Source: Gautieria morchelliformis
Taxonomy: Eukaryota > Basidiomycota > Agaricomycetes > Gomphales > Gomphaceae
Reading direction: 5' to 3'
Length of the DNA: 64,000 nt
NCBI GenBank assembly: GCA_015179125.1
Contig: WHVA01000357.1
Location: forward strand, 1-64,000
Shown here: piece by piece, positions 11,121 to 23,072 of the stretch
Layout of the letters: each line of letters starts with the position of its first letter
Position numbering within the stretch: position 1 is the first letter of the stretch
Position numbers and translations under genes: made by a program
The notes under the pieces: model-generated
Seen by the model: the letters and a program-made list of their open reading frames with translations, nothing else
Told to the model about the DNA's origin: nothing
Databases searched by the model: none

Positions 11121-12660
11121 TCCGATACACCGGAAACTTTGACTGGGTCCATTTCCACCTTTCCTTCCGACACAATCACCCCAAGATACTCTATCCGCGT
11201 CCGCTCAAATTCGCACTTTTCCGGCTTGAGACACAGGTTGTACTCCCGGAGCCGTTCCAGCACTCTCCGCACGATTCCCATGTTCGACATTGTTTTCGTG
11301 AAATGAGGATGTCATCGAGGTAGACGCAGACAACCCCTTCTGCTATCATGTCACGGAAAATGTCATTCATCATCGTCTGGAATGTGGCGGGACTGTTGGT
11401 GAGGCCAAAGAACATGACCTGTGGCTCAAAGAGTCCTCGATTGGTGCGGAATGCGCCTTCCACTCGTCTCCCTCCCGGATCCGGACATTGTTGAAGCCCC
11501 AGCGGACATCCAGCTTAGTGAAGTACCTCGCCCCGCGGAGTTGTGTGATCAGTTCGGAAATGAGTGGAATGGGGTACCGGTTCTTGATCGTGATCGCATT
11601 CAAGGCCCGGTAGTCCTGCACAAGTCTGAGCGAGCCATCCTTCTTCTTGATGAAGAACACCGGAGATGCCATGGGTGACTTGGAGGGGCGGATCCTCCCT
11701 GTACGGAGGTTTTCCGCAAGGAACGCATCGAGCTCTACCTGCTCCTGGTGACAGCAGGTAGACTTGCAGTTGGTGGGCTTTGACCCAGGCTCCAACTCGA
11801 TGGCGTGGTCCCACAGCTTCCGTGGAGGCAGGGTATCAAACGACTCCTTGGAAAAGACGTCCTCGAACTCTCGCAGGTACTCCGGAATTTCCGCCTCTAC
11901 TCTATCATGCCTCTTGGAGGCTTCAGCAAGGCGTTGCGAAATATTCCGTGGCGCGGATGTGTTCCGCTTCCGGCGGAAGGTTTACGTACAGCAAGCGCTC
12001 CCCTTCCGCCAGAGTGTCTTCCGGCCGAGTCGGATGACGTTGGAGTCGGAATCGGAATCGAATCGGAATTGGAAGTGGGATCCGGTTCAAATTCCGCTTC
12101 CGAGTCTTCTTCTGCAAGCAGTGGATGGGGGCCAGAACGACATGTCTGTATGAGCCGTTCGGTCTTCCGCTGCTCCTGGCGCTCCTTCCGCATTCTGACC
12201 TGCACATGTGACACTTGGCTGGACATCGACTCATCAGTACCTTCCGAGTCTGCCAATTGATCTCCGGGTTGTGCTCCTGAAGCCAGGTAAACCCGAGGAT
12301 GATGTCCTGCTTCCCCAGGCTGGTGACTGCAAAGGAAGTGCGTTCTGAGTGTCCATCGTAGCGGAGAATTGTGTCTACTATCTCCTGATGGACCCTGCCT
12401 CATTGGGGCTTCCATCCACATTGAACACCGGGATTGCACGTTGCAACTTCCGCGTGGTCAGTCGGTTCCGTTCCACATAGTCCCGGTCCATAAACTGACC
12501 AGTGGCCCTGCAATCGACAAGGGCGGGTCCGGATTTGACTTCCGCCGTATCTGTCGTCTGAATCTCCACCTTAATGACTAGTGACTTGGGGCCAGGGGTG
12601 GCAGCAACAACATAGGCTTCGGAAGGCGTCTCTCCCAAGGGCGGACGCGGGATGGATGGG
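11121..12660 (-). pseudogene. Gypsy B2 protease and reverse transcriptase (frameshifted)
   Basis: The region homologous to B1 34650-36350 is broken into at least four frames. Protease reads GPALVDCRATGQFMDRDY, where B1 has DCGATGQ. The acidic Ser/Asp linker shifts frame around 11900-12400. RT is readable as FIKKKDGSLRLVQDYRALN and [18 protein letters not shown], with YLDDILI near 11310. Further shifts lie near 11290, 11450 and 12390. Not translatable as one protein. Confidence 0.8.
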
Positions 12661-14636
12661 GTGTCAGATTTGGTTTTTGTGTGACTTTATCCGGTGGGTC
12701 TGCACGAAGTGAGGGGAGTGGGGGCTTTTCATTCTCTACTTAAAGACGGGCAAACCGGTTATGTACAGGCAGCAGGGGCACAATCTCACCGCTGCATGTC
12801 ACAAAATCCGATGCATCTTCCGCTTCCGGTGGACCATGTTCCGCATTTTCGGAAATATCTTCTGCAGTGGGCACTCTGCTTATGTCCACGAGTGCGAGGA
12901 ACTCTGGAAGGACTCGAGTTTCTCCTCCATGGTCATAAGCCGGATGTCAAAGGCTTGGGGGCACTCGCGAGCATAGTGGCCTGGTTGTCTGCATTGGAAG
13001 CAGGTGATAGTTCCGTGGCCTTTTCCGCGCATGCGGTCAACATCCATCGGGGCAGGGCCACTCTTCGAGGAGGATGGCTATGGTTCCTAATAGGAGCAGG
13101 CGGAGCAAGCATCGGAAATATTTTCCGTGTGGGAATGAATGCGCTTCCGGGTTTTGGCACAGGTGGAGTAGGACGAGTGGACTGCGTGTCATGTTCCGGC
13201 TCGTCTCCACGAAGGCCTCATTTGCTTCCCTGTTCCGAGACACCTTCTGCGCAGCTTGGTACCACCCTTCCGGGTCATCAAAATCCGGAGCTCCATCCCC
13301 AAGCAGCACAACTTGGTTCTGGAGTGTCGGATCAAGTCCTCGTCGGAATTTGATGACGATCGTCTTGTCGTCGCCATATTCCGCAATGTCGATGAGCTCC
13401 TGGAAGCGATCAATGTAGTCATTGACCGGATCCTTGGCCTGGTACCAGCTGGTCCCCTCAAGCTTCGTAAGGGCCGTGAGCTGCTCGTTTTTCGGGCAGA
13501 AATGGTCCGAAAATGGTTCCTTGAAGGCGTCCCAGTCCCGGAAGTAGTTCCCCTTGCCCTTTGCTTCATGTCGGATCACCTTGTTTGCAAAACGGGCTGC
13601 ACGGTCCAATTTGAAAAAGGACAATGCCCAGTGAATCCGAGCCTGGTCGTTCGGAAAGAGTGTTAGCAACTAGGGGCTATGGCAGGGAAGGTTCGGTAGA
13701 GTTCTTAGAAAGCTAGAATCAAATATACTCTCTCAGTGAATTTATTGTCACTGATGTATTAATACAATACCTAGAATCAAATATACTACATGATTTTCAG
13801 TCAACATGCTATGTAAATATGAAAGATACTACTCGCCTCTCTCAGTGAATTTATTGTCACTGAGAGAGGAGTGTAATCCTGTCTCAGAAGGCATATACTT
13901 GCACCCGGCCTTTAGCGCCCAAGGGCTCGCGCGTCGAAGTCATTTCAAACTCCGCTGGGTGCAGCCGCCTGTGAAAGTAGAAATAACAGAATGAAATGGA
14001 GAGATAGAGAGTGACTGGAAAATTTCGAAAATAAGCAGAGAAATGGATGCATGGTACAAGAACAATGTGAGAAACAATTGGAAACACCACACAATAAATT
14101 GAACATATTATGCTTGATTTTGGTGCAGGGGCATAAATGCACCCAACAAAGAGGTCTCCCACAATTGCGAAGTAGATGCTGCATGTGTTGAAGAATGTGC
14201 GTCCCTTCTCCCGATCTCCGTCAAAGTCCGCCAGAGTTGCGGGTTTGACCTTTGCTAACTTCGCGGACTTTCTCTCTTCCTCTAGTTCCGCTTTTCCGAA
14301 ATACGGATCATCCAGCATTTCATTTCCACCACTTTGTGGAATATCTAACTTAGCCAAATCGCTTGTAAGGCTGTTTCAATCGCGTCGGTCTTCATCCGGT
14401 TCCGCATCAATTCCTCCTCCATATTCCGAAGACGATCGTCCGGTTCCATGTCGGAAGGAGAAATGTGGGACGGGATTTCCGGGGTTGGGAGCTCGACGTA
14501 AGAAGAAGGGCTGTCGTACACTGTGTGTGCAGAAGAGGTTGCGATTTCCGAGTCGCTGTCTCCGATTCCGAACGCACCTATGGCGAATGCAACGCGGGGT
14601 ACAACCGCCGGTCCTCTAGGGGAGAGACTTTTCTGC
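12661..14636 (-). pseudogene. Gypsy B2 gag, split by a solo copia LTR
   Basis: Homologous to B1 gag. The zinc knuckle (CFQCRQPGHYAREC) is near 12970-13010. Capsid sequence such as NDQARIHWALSFFKLDRAAR and KLEGTSWYQAKDPVNDYIDR lies at 13040-13660. A solo LTR of copia C (13661-14148) interrupts after the codons for LF, and the N-terminal part resumes at 14149. Frame changes near 13040 and 13190 and in the N-terminal part make it non-functional. Confidence 0.8.
13661..14148 (-). repeat. Solo LTR of copia C in gypsy B2 gag
   Basis: Plus strand TGTTAGCAACTAGG...GCACCCAACA, i.e. a minus copy of the 488-bp copia C LTR. Flanked by the perfect duplication AAGAG (13656-13660 and 14149-14153). Differs from the full element's LTRs at a handful of positions. 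Confidence 0.95.
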
Positions 14637-15126
14637 TGTAAGGGCAACCCTGGCTAGTTGTGGAGATCACACTACCACACAACTGACAAGGGGAAATCCA
14701 AAGTATGTATAAATGAACAGAGTATACAAGAGAGGGGATTCTCACCTGACAAGGGGAAATCCAAAGAGAAAAGTCTAAGGACCCCCAATGTCAGCGAGCC
14801 CATATTATACTAGGCTGCGCAGCCAGGGACAACACTTGGCACCCGCCATCAACCCTGCATCTCCCTGACCTCCCTGACCCTTGATAGACCCTTGATGCCA
14901 CCTATTACGCGAGTCGCTTGAGTTCCGACATTGTTCCGAGAGTGGAAGTCGGAAATTGGAGTGGAACTGGCAAGGCGAACAGAACTGGTGGAAGTTCTCC
15001 CAGAAGCGGAATCATTTCCGAAAGCGGAGGCAGAGATGGAATCGGAACCGGAAGCGGAGTCGGAAATGGAGTCGGAACTGGGTGTGGTGTTGGAACTGGA
15101 AATGGAAAACAGGGTGTCCCCTGACA
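14637..15126 (-). repeat. 5' LTR of gypsy B2 (subfamily 2)
   Basis: 490-bp LTR, minus. Carries the CTCTCGGAACA variant and the extra CCTCCCTGACC block of subfamily 2, unlike the other LTR of the same element. The self-priming pair is intact: AGACTTTTCT in the LTR and AGAAAAGTCT immediately after it, on the element strand. Confidence 0.92.
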
Positions 15127-15669
15127 ACTGCGCACCCCTATCCAACCCTGACTCACGAAAGCCTCTTTCCTATTAGCTGATACCTTACGAGCATTCAATA
15201 TAAGTAGTTTACATTCACATGTATATTCCCCAGTTCAATTATCATACGTCGTCCATCTTGTGCAAACTTGACCTCGCTGTGATCATTGTCTTAAGCCTTC
15301 TCTTGGAGATTTCTATCTTTGACCAGCAGAGGACTTAGGCATCACTGGTGAGTTCTCATACTTCATCTTCATTACCTTAGCCTTCAAACTATTTTCTGTG
15401 CTGTTGGTGAAGGGCTCACCTTCACCGGCGAAGGGATTGTCCTACTTAGACATCCCTTCTGTGACACCTTGCACATTACATTGTCAAGTGCCATGGGCCA
15501 TTTCGCTACGACTGTAGATAGGGCAAGCCCCGTTCGGGCAACCCTCATATCTTGTGAACATTCATGGGTTCACGTATTCACCGAATGGCATACTTATTTT
15601 CACAAGTCATTCGGGCATTCGCTGTGTTCACTAATACACGATATTAACGCCTAAAAACCAATATTGACA
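15127..15669 (+). repeat. LTR A, 3' part
   Basis: Matches 59807-60352 nearly throughout, ending ACCAATATTGACA. Its 5' part is missing because element B2 abuts; the join lies inside LTR A sequence (CATG/ACTGCGCACCCC in the full copy). Contains the same TATAAGTAG promoter-like box near 15200. Confidence 0.85.
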
Positions 15670-17159
15670 CGCGTGACGTCGCGGCCACGTGGCGGCAGTC
15701 ACAACATCATGCTGGCTGCAGCTGAAGCAATATACTGTCACATCCATGTAATTATAGTACATGTATATGTTATATTATATTTATAAGTTCTTAAAGCTGA
15801 TGTTTTGGCCATGTAGAAGGCTGAAAAGGCTGAGAGCAGGCAAACAGACATGCACCTCTCCCCCTGTCCATAACCAGCTGATTACCAGCTTGTTTTCTGG
15901 ATCAAACATTTATACATGTACATTACTATAATCTGACGGGGTGGGGGAGGGCGGGCCCTTATTGGAGAATTTGAGGGCATGATGATGCATATAAGCGAAA
16001 TTATTCAAATATTAAATAACTCATAATAAGCCATGTTCTTTATATGTAATTGTAGCTTCTACACAGTATATAATGTGCACCAAGTTCCACCTCTTAATCG
16101 TCAGTGGTTGGAGAGATACAGCTCAATATGTTTCGGCAGCACCGGGCGGCATGGATTTCAGACTCCGCCTTGTGTACCCGAAATAGCTGTAATACACAGT
16201 CTTGTCTCATGGCCGCGAACGGGTGATGTGATGGTGATGGAATAAGTCATATGGGTGGCGAGTTCTTGGAGGTTCAGGTAATCTATCTTGTTCGTGATAT
16301 ATGTAAAATATCTCACAAGGGCCAATATTCTAGGTCACTCTGTCTCAAAGCTGTTGCAGTATATTCAGAAGTAGAAATGTCCTGCCCTCTATTTTATTCC
16401 ATCACAATTAATGTATTTTCCATACTCGAACTCATCAGTGTTCAGTGTTACAGGTGATTGAATTTATTCTAGGTCAGTCTGTCTCAAAGCTGTTGCAGCA
16501 TATTCAGAAGTAACTCTACTTTATTCCATCACAATTATATAATCTATCTTTCATACTCAAATTCATCAGTGTTCATTGTTACCGGTGATTGAATTTATCC
16601 ACATCCCGATTAGGCTCATACCCAGCAAGTAATAATATGAGTGTAAAAGGATACTTATCAGTCACTCGAAATTTAGAGTGAAGCATGGTGAGTTTAGGAG
16701 CTTTTGGCACATCTGCATATACTGATGCACATCCAGACTGTATGGCGCTCGCATGGAGTATAAATATATGGTATGCTATCTGTGCGATGGGAATATCAGT
16801 GTCCGTCATGATCGGGTATGTGACACTCTCAATTTAATGTGATGTCTGGCTCCATCCAGGCCAAACATTGTGGATACTGATGAGCATCACAATAGGGTTT
16901 TGCATACTTGCATCTGACAGGGTGTTCGAGGGGGTCATGGGTTCATGGCATTCCCACAGGGCATTTTATTGCCATGAGATACCAGCCCACTGATCCTGCC
17001 CCTGATTTTCTCTAGAGTACATGTATTCCTTGGACTTCGACTTAGCGTACTTGTCATTCCACGGACTGTCTATGCACTCTCTTTTTGGCAGGCAGGTGTC
17101 TTGCCAGATGCCGGCCGTTATACCTAAACCACTCACAAACATGCAAGGCCCCTGAAGGC
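15670..17159. other. Intergenic stretch, no gene seen
   Basis: AT-rich sequence with many stops in all frames. It holds one tandem duplication (16326-16600) and otherwise no recognisable coding, LTR or RNA feature. It lies between the LTR-A remnant and the outer end of the left inverted-repeat arm. Confidence 0.6.
16326..16600 (+). repeat. Tandem duplication of about 139 bp
   Basis: Two adjacent imperfect copies, each running from TTCTAGGTCA through CTGTCTCAAAGCTGTTGCAG and TTTATTCCATCACAATTA to TGATTGAATTTAT. The copies are offset by 139 bp and differ by small indels. Confidence 0.85.
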
Positions 17160-20100
17160 CACCACAATTCAAATAAATTATGAAGAAAGTCAAATTTGAA
17201 ATGTCACAGAATATATGTGTATCTAGGGGTTTTTGATGGTATGGGTTGGCAAGAGTGAGCAGATAGCCACATAAGTTGCTGCATGTTACTCTGCTAGTGG
17301 GTCTGTATTGGAATTGTGGCTTTGATGCATTAGCTTGCATGCTGTCATTAAGCCTCTGCCATTCTTCCCGATCCTACTGAACCATTAACCAGTGTCTGAA
17401 AGAGACACTAACTACTCACCGGAGGTGATATTCCCAGCCAGCTCTACACCTCCAGGACATCCAGTTGTGCGAGGAAACTCATCCAACTCTGTCCCGGCTG
17501 ACCCAGCCTCTTCACGTGACTGCTGGCCTTCCTGATCAGCCCCATTGTCCTCCAAATTCTCAGCTTTAAAATCCTCCCTGCTCAAGTGAGAGTTCCCAAA
17601 TTCAGCCACTATGGAATTGTGAACACTTTGTCTGGCTGCATGGAAGCTGGTGAATGAAAGAGAGGGTAAGGAGGGGCTGTTAAGTTGACTGTGTCTCTCT
17701 TGGAGAGTTAGATGGAACCGGCAGATGATAATTACTGATAAGCTGGTTACACCCTTTTAGTACAATCATGTCTTTCTCCTTTAATTGGTGAGATAATACC
17801 TGTTCTGAAAGTTGCCTAAGATGGCTTGAAGGCTTGGCTTTATGCCATAAAGCAGCTGAAGTTAGCCATTCTTTTATCATGATCAAAGTATTACATACCC
17901 TCAATACCTGAAATGTAAAAGAAGACTGAGTAAGCCCTCAAAGCTCAATCACTTTATAAGTAACAATACCTCAGCTGTAACAGCATTAGCCAAAGTAATT
18001 GTAAGCACAAATCTAAATATGAATCAACATATGCAATATCATAGGAATAATGTTCCATACCCATATCTGACAAAGCCTTACTTGTAGCTTAGTGATATGT
18101 TCATATTTATAAGCAATATGTTGTATGCTGACCTTGGTAAATCACTAGATTAATGAGAGATTTCTTATCCCAAATCTCACCTTTCCACCAAAGCCTCAGG
18201 GTTTGAATTGAGCTCAGAATGGTCACTATCATAACTCCAGTGTCTAAAAGGATTGGAGCAACATTGTTCACGGTGAGCACTGTCAAAGGTATTCAGAGAC
18301 AAATTGGACAAATACAGGTGCTAGATATTACACCTGATGAATTTGTTAGTATTAATCTAGCCAGAAAGTCCTAGTCCATACTGACAAATTCAATGTATTC
18401 AATTGTGAACTAGTGGGATTGCAGTTTTGCAAAACAGACGAGTACTATATGCAGTGAAATGAATTTATGCTATTCATACAAAGTCTGCACAGGGACATAC
18501 CACTCCGAGGATAATAGCACCAAGAAAAAGCAGGCCAAGGACACCCAGAACTCTTTGATTCTGAAGGGAAATAGCATAGGTGCGAGCTAGCAGAAGGCCT
18601 AGATAATAATATGTGCTGATCCTTCTGCCTGAGAAATATATGGGTATAATCACTCACCCTGTATACCAATCAGACAATGAAGTCCTACAACATCAACTAG
18701 GTGAGTTAGAGTATTACATTTCCTTTGAATATATGAGTCTCTATGTTGCTTCTTCATAAAGAATGCAAGTCATACTAGATACTCGTTACAATCAGTAAGG
18801 ACGTCACAAGAGCATTGTCATAATATACCTCAAGGGACAGCTTAGAGAAATCAACATATATGGCAACAAGAAAAAAAGCCAAGGTCATGTAACGAGCGAG
18901 TAAATAGAGAATGGTGCCGATTTTGACGGTCTTGCACCAAATGTGCTTGATCTCAGATGGTAGGGTGAGAAGAGTGTCGTAGATGAGCAGTGTTGTATAA
19001 CAAGCTATGGAAATCATGGAATTAGATAGGGGATATGTACGCATACCAAACGCTGCGACGAGGACAGAGTTGACCGCAAAGCTAGTTCAGGTAAGTTCTT
19101 CTGCATCCTACTCAGTGTGGCAAGTACGCACAGGTCTGATAGCGCCTGGATTTCAGCCGACGCCGCCTGAGACATGATATAAGAAAGAAAAACAGGAATG
19201 CAGACGAGTGACTAAGTTGTGCGTAGCGATGTGGGGTTGGAGTAGCAGATCGCGCAAGGTGCATATATAGGATTCTTGCCATAGGTGCTGCCAGGTCAAC
19301 CGATATTCACAACATCCCATCAGTGCGAAGCATGGCGCAATTTGCAAGGTGGGCGGGTCTGATAGAAGAACGTCATGTGAAAATAATTAATACAAGGTCG
19401 AAGCATCAGATACAGTGATCAGTATAAAACTTGACGTCATGTAAGCGCACTTGGCACTCATTGACGACTCCAATTGCGGTGTCAGCATAACGACACATGA
19501 AAACCAATTGCGACTAAGCTCACTGATGGGCATTAAGTTGAAGCATATCCGGTGTGTTAATTATAAAGAAGGGGACAAGAGCAAGCGAGATGATTGGGAG
19601 ATCCCACCTCAATCGCCAGAGTTTGCATTCTAAAGCGACGTTGGCTGATCTCTGCAGGCGTGCTGGCTCGTGTCAATGTTGCTGGATATAGCGACAGTGC
19701 AAATTTCTCATTTTGGCGGCATGTCCTGTAAGACACGGGGAGAGATCGTATGGAGAGACCATCGAATTTCGACATGGGGCGCAACGACATGGTATCCACG
19801 ATATCGTGCATTCGGTGTATTGACTGTGACGGTGATGGTAGAGCTGTGCCCGGGTGGCCCGGGAAAGCCCAGGGCGATCTGCAACGCGTTTGATGTTTTA
19901 TCTAGCATGCTATTATTAGAATGACGACAGTGCCACTAGCGAGAACAAACGGTACATATTGGACGTCTGGCAGTTTTTAATTCAGATCAGAAAAATGTGT
20001 AGCTGTCATGATCAAATCATGTCAGCTCGCGTGGAACACCGGTAACTGGGTGGCTCCAGAGTCAAATATAAACAACATCATCACATACCCCGTCGAATTT

Positions 20101-20730
20101 CAAACTCCGGATACTGATAATCCCGAGCGAAGAGAGGTTTCGTCGTGCGCGGATCAGGAACACACCAAACAAACACACCGGTGCCTGACTCGGCAGCATG
20201 ACACGGAACAGACAACAAGCCCTGACATCGTCGTCTTTCCATGGTACGCACATGTAATCCCGGCCACGCATTTTACCCATCCACTCCAAACGTCAGTTCA
20301 CCTCCCCTCACACAACACTAACAGCCTCCCCTCCCAGGCTTCATATCTCCCCCCGCCCTCTCCCGCCCACGATCATGAACTTACGATGTTTCCGGTGTGC
20401 CTGCCAGTGGAGGAGACGGTGGAGTGTGTGTATGTGCCGGGTGTAGAAAAGGCCAGCAAGAGGATCGAGCATACGGTATTTCTCTTTGCATAGAGGCCCG
20501 CCGTCCATCCTGGATGACGCGTTTGCTGCTTCTCCACCACGTCTCGCCATCCATCCATCCACCAGCATGACCCAGGCACAGACACAAGCACGGACCCTAG
20601 AGCCGCGGATGGTACGTCCCGTTGCCCAGTCCCTCGTGTCTCGTACCGAAAGCCACTCGCTGCTCCCTAGACTCCACCCTCCCGCCCCTCACGTCCCGCA
20701 CCGCTCTCCCACCCCGCGGTGGACACTTCC
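17160..20730 (+). repeat. Left arm of large inverted duplication
   Basis: Reads as the reverse complement of about 22895-26665 with scattered substitutions and indels. Shared landmarks include GATGGTATGGGTTGGC near the outer end, the whole DUF6533 gene, its upstream region, and a block ending CCACTCGCTGCTCCCTAGAC near the inner end. End positions are by eye and may be off by some tens of bases. Confidence 0.8.
17412..19175 (-). CDS. DUF6533 seven-helix membrane protein, copy 1 (spliced)
   Basis: Start MSQAASAEIQALSDL at 19175. A DUF6533 signature is readable at about 18985-18880 (YDTLLTLPSEIKHIW, then a hydrophobic helix GTILYLLARYMTLAFF). A further helix starts LLLARTYAISLQNQRVLGV near 18600. 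An acidic tail ends ELAGNITSGE at the stop. The coding blocks are separated by short GT-AG introns and line up with copy 2 at 24575. These proteins are predicted multi-pass membrane proteins of unknown role, with fungal members usually of about 300-350 residues. Exon borders are not fully resolved. The two copies are transcribed outward from the duplication centre. I see no certain disabling lesion. Confidence 0.65.
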
Positions 20731-22894
20731 CGCCCTCGCCCATTGGGCACGAGCTCATGAAGCTCTCCCCAACCTGTCCCCACGCAGACCTTTCTAGGAG
20801 GGTGGACGCAAAGAGGGAGTGGGTGAGCGAGGAGGACGCTCGGGCTTGTCAAGGTTGGGGCAGGTGGAGGGGTACTAGAGGCATAGTAGAAAGCAGTATG
20901 TCTACCTAGCAACGCGCTACATAACCATCTGTGGAGCTACGTTGAACCTAGAGTCAGCTACGTAGTTGACGTGACCTACTAGTGGCCGGTGATGTGCCCG
21001 CTCCCGTTCCAACATTTGCCTGGGGACTGTTTGCCGCGTGACGCGCGTCGTTGCAGCCCGGGATCCGGGATCCAGACGCATCGCGAATGCTAGTTCCCGC
21101 GCATCATCACTGGCAGTGCGCAATGTGCATGATGCATGATTGCATCACGTTCCAATTACAGTACGCCGGTGACAAAAACAGAAGAAACAGCGCGCTGTGT
21201 CTTCCTATTACATAAATCAGGCTCCGTTGCTGAGTCTGGCGCCCTGATCCGAGTCATGGCTCGAATAGCGTAGCCAGGGTCAGGAACTAGCGCTAGGAGA
21301 TCGGGAAAGATCGCTCCGCATCGAGATGTGGCGGTGGCGATGTGATCCGACGAACAAACTCAGTACCATGTGGCAAACGACGAGTGCGGTAAAGTGACCC
21401 ACAGAAACTACAGCTATACTTATACATCTCGAATTAGTAGGACAACTTGAATTCAAGGGCAAAAGCGAAAGGCAAAGGATCGTAACGGTCAACAATAACA
21501 TTACTTGTTACCATCCTTTGTCTTTCGATAACGTCTCAGCGGGCTTCGATAACACAGAACTGTTGTCTCGGTCTTGCACCTAATGTTAGCAGATATTAAC
21601 AGATGTCTCGCACCTAGCGAATTTAGCAGTACACGATACACGATACACTCCCCCGACACCCCGACACCCCGACACCACCCACTCCAGTCTATACCGGTGG
21701 TCTAGTCGAGCGGCTACGGCGGCACTTACCTCCCCTCCCCACCTGAAACGAATACCGACGACCCCCGGGCCGGTGCACGTATCCAGCATCACATGCGCTC
21801 CCGATGCTTTCAAGTTGCTGCGCCTCACACCTCACACCTCATACGCATAGACCCACACATACCACGCCTCCTCAGTGCCTAATGCCACCACACAGGCACC
21901 AAAATCGGCCTCGGCACCCCCGCACCAGCCCCAGGACCCACACCAGGACCCATGCCAGGACCCATCACCGTAACAGCCCGCGGGGCAGGCGAGCGTGGTA
22001 TGGCGTTTGCATTAGCGTTAGGGCTCAAGTGCTGCGGTGAGTCACGGTGTGCATGCGGGCGCGGGGAGTGCGGCGATCCCACGTAGGCGTGCGGGTGCTG
22101 CGGGGGCGGGGGGAGCATATGCGCGGGGTACGCGTTGGGCGCGGGTCCGCTTTCCCGTTCCCATTCCCGAGTGGCGTGGTGGACGGGTGCACGAAGACGC
22201 GACTCGTGCATTTGCCGGCGTTGCGGCGGCGGGGTTTGGGGGGCGCTGGGAGGGGAGCCGGTATGGGTAAGGATGCGAGTAAGGGTGCGGTGGCGGCGGT
22301 GGTGGTGGGCGCGGGGAATGGGGCTTGCAGGGGGTGTGTGGCGCTGCAGTGCGGCTGTAGTTGTTGTGGGGGGCGGCGGCGTGTGTGTGCAGGGGTGCGG
22401 GGGTGTGCGGGACGACACGCGCACACTCACGTGCGTCGCGTACGCGGCCCCCAGGCGAGACACACAGCGTCGCCAAGACACATCGATGTCTGTCGCGCTC
22501 TCCAGCCCCGGCCCCAGCCCCCTGCGCCGCTTCGCAGAGGCTCGGCCCCAGACCCCGCCGCGCCAATCGCGCGCACGCGCACCCTGCTGACATGAAACTG
22601 GCGTTCGGCTGTGGATCTGAACTCCCGCGCGGGCGCCGCCTTGAAGTACTCCCGCCGTCTGGGGGTGGTCGCTGTCATCACACGTGGCGCCCGCTTTTGA
22701 GTGGGCGCGAGCCCCCTTCTCCGCCCCAGTCGCTGAAAAACGTACGCCAAACCGCGCGCCGCGGCCGCGCTCACGTCCCAGGTGCCGATTCTTCTCGAGC
22801 TCGCCCCGCGCATACGCCTCGCACGGGCAGCGCGCGTCCTCCACGGGGAAGCCCCCTGTGTCGCGGTGGGCGTGCGGGTCGTGCAGGAAGGGCT
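20731..22894. other. GC-rich core between inverted arms
   Basis: About 2.2 kb with no copy elsewhere in the window. The part from 21600 onward becomes strongly GC-rich, with short direct repeats such as CGACACCC three times near 21660 and many open frames on both strands. Proline/histidine-rich translation on the minus strand looks like low complexity, not a recognised domain. 20910-21600 shows no coding signal. Confidence 0.6.
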
Positions 22895-23072
22895 TGCCGC
22901 GGAGTGAGAGCGCGGTACATGACGTGAGGGGCGGCAGGGTGGAGTCTAGGGAGCAGCGAGTGGCCCTCGGGAAGCGACATGAGGGACTAGGCAACAGGAC
23001 GTACCATCCGCGTCTCCAGGGTCCGTGTTTGTGTCTGGGTCTGGGTGATGCTGTCGAATGGATGGATGGCAA
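21879..23072 (-). CDS. Uncertain open frame, Pro/His-rich (397 residues)
   Basis: A long minus frame that starts in the right arm and runs into the GC-rich core. Its C-terminal part is Pro/His/Arg-rich and ends with a Gly-Pro repeat (MGPGMGPGVGPGAGAG). High GC content depletes stop codons, and other frames in the same place are also long, so chance is a real possibility. The equivalent sequence in the left arm does not keep the frame. I do not recognise a family. If real, it could be a low-complexity C-terminal region of a regulatory protein. Confidence 0.2.
   Translation of the reverse strand: MPSIHSTASPRPRHKHGPWRRGWYVLLPSPSCRFPRATRCSLDSTLPPLTSCTALSLRGKPFLHDPHAHRDTGGFPVEDARCPCEAYARGELEKNRHLGRERGRGARFGVRFSATGAEKGARAHSKAGATCDDSDHPQTAGVLQGGARAGVQIHSRTPVSCQQGARARDWRGGVWGRASAKRRRGLGPGLESATDIDVSWRRCVSRLGAAYATHVSVRVSSRTPPHPCTHTPPPPTTTTAALQRHTPPASPIPRAHHHRRHRTLTRILTHTGSPPSAPQTPPPQRRQMHESRLRAPVHHATREWERESGPAPNAYPAHMLPPPPQHPHAYVGSPHSPRPHAHRDSPQHLSPNANANAIPRSPAPRAVTVMGPGMGPGVGPGAGAGVPRPILVPVWWH

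Larger units (their letters stand above)
8402..15126 (-). mobile_element. Chromodomain gypsy element B2 (decayed, chimeric)
   Basis: Minus-strand element with LTRs at both ends, polypurine tract next to the 8402-8881 LTR, pol with chromodomain, and gag. The two LTRs belong to different subfamilies, and the outer flanks differ (GTTTC at 8397-8401, ACTGC at 15127-15131), so it is not a single insertion event. The left flank is gypsy D RT, the right flank is LTR A. The internal region has several frameshifts and a solo copia LTR. Confidence 0.85.

Noticed and set aside
20341-20797. Several short overlapping frames in the left arm, with partial counterparts in the right arm
   Set aside because: Frames are not kept between the arms (stops and shifts at different places), so shared sequence reflects the duplication, not a conserved protein.
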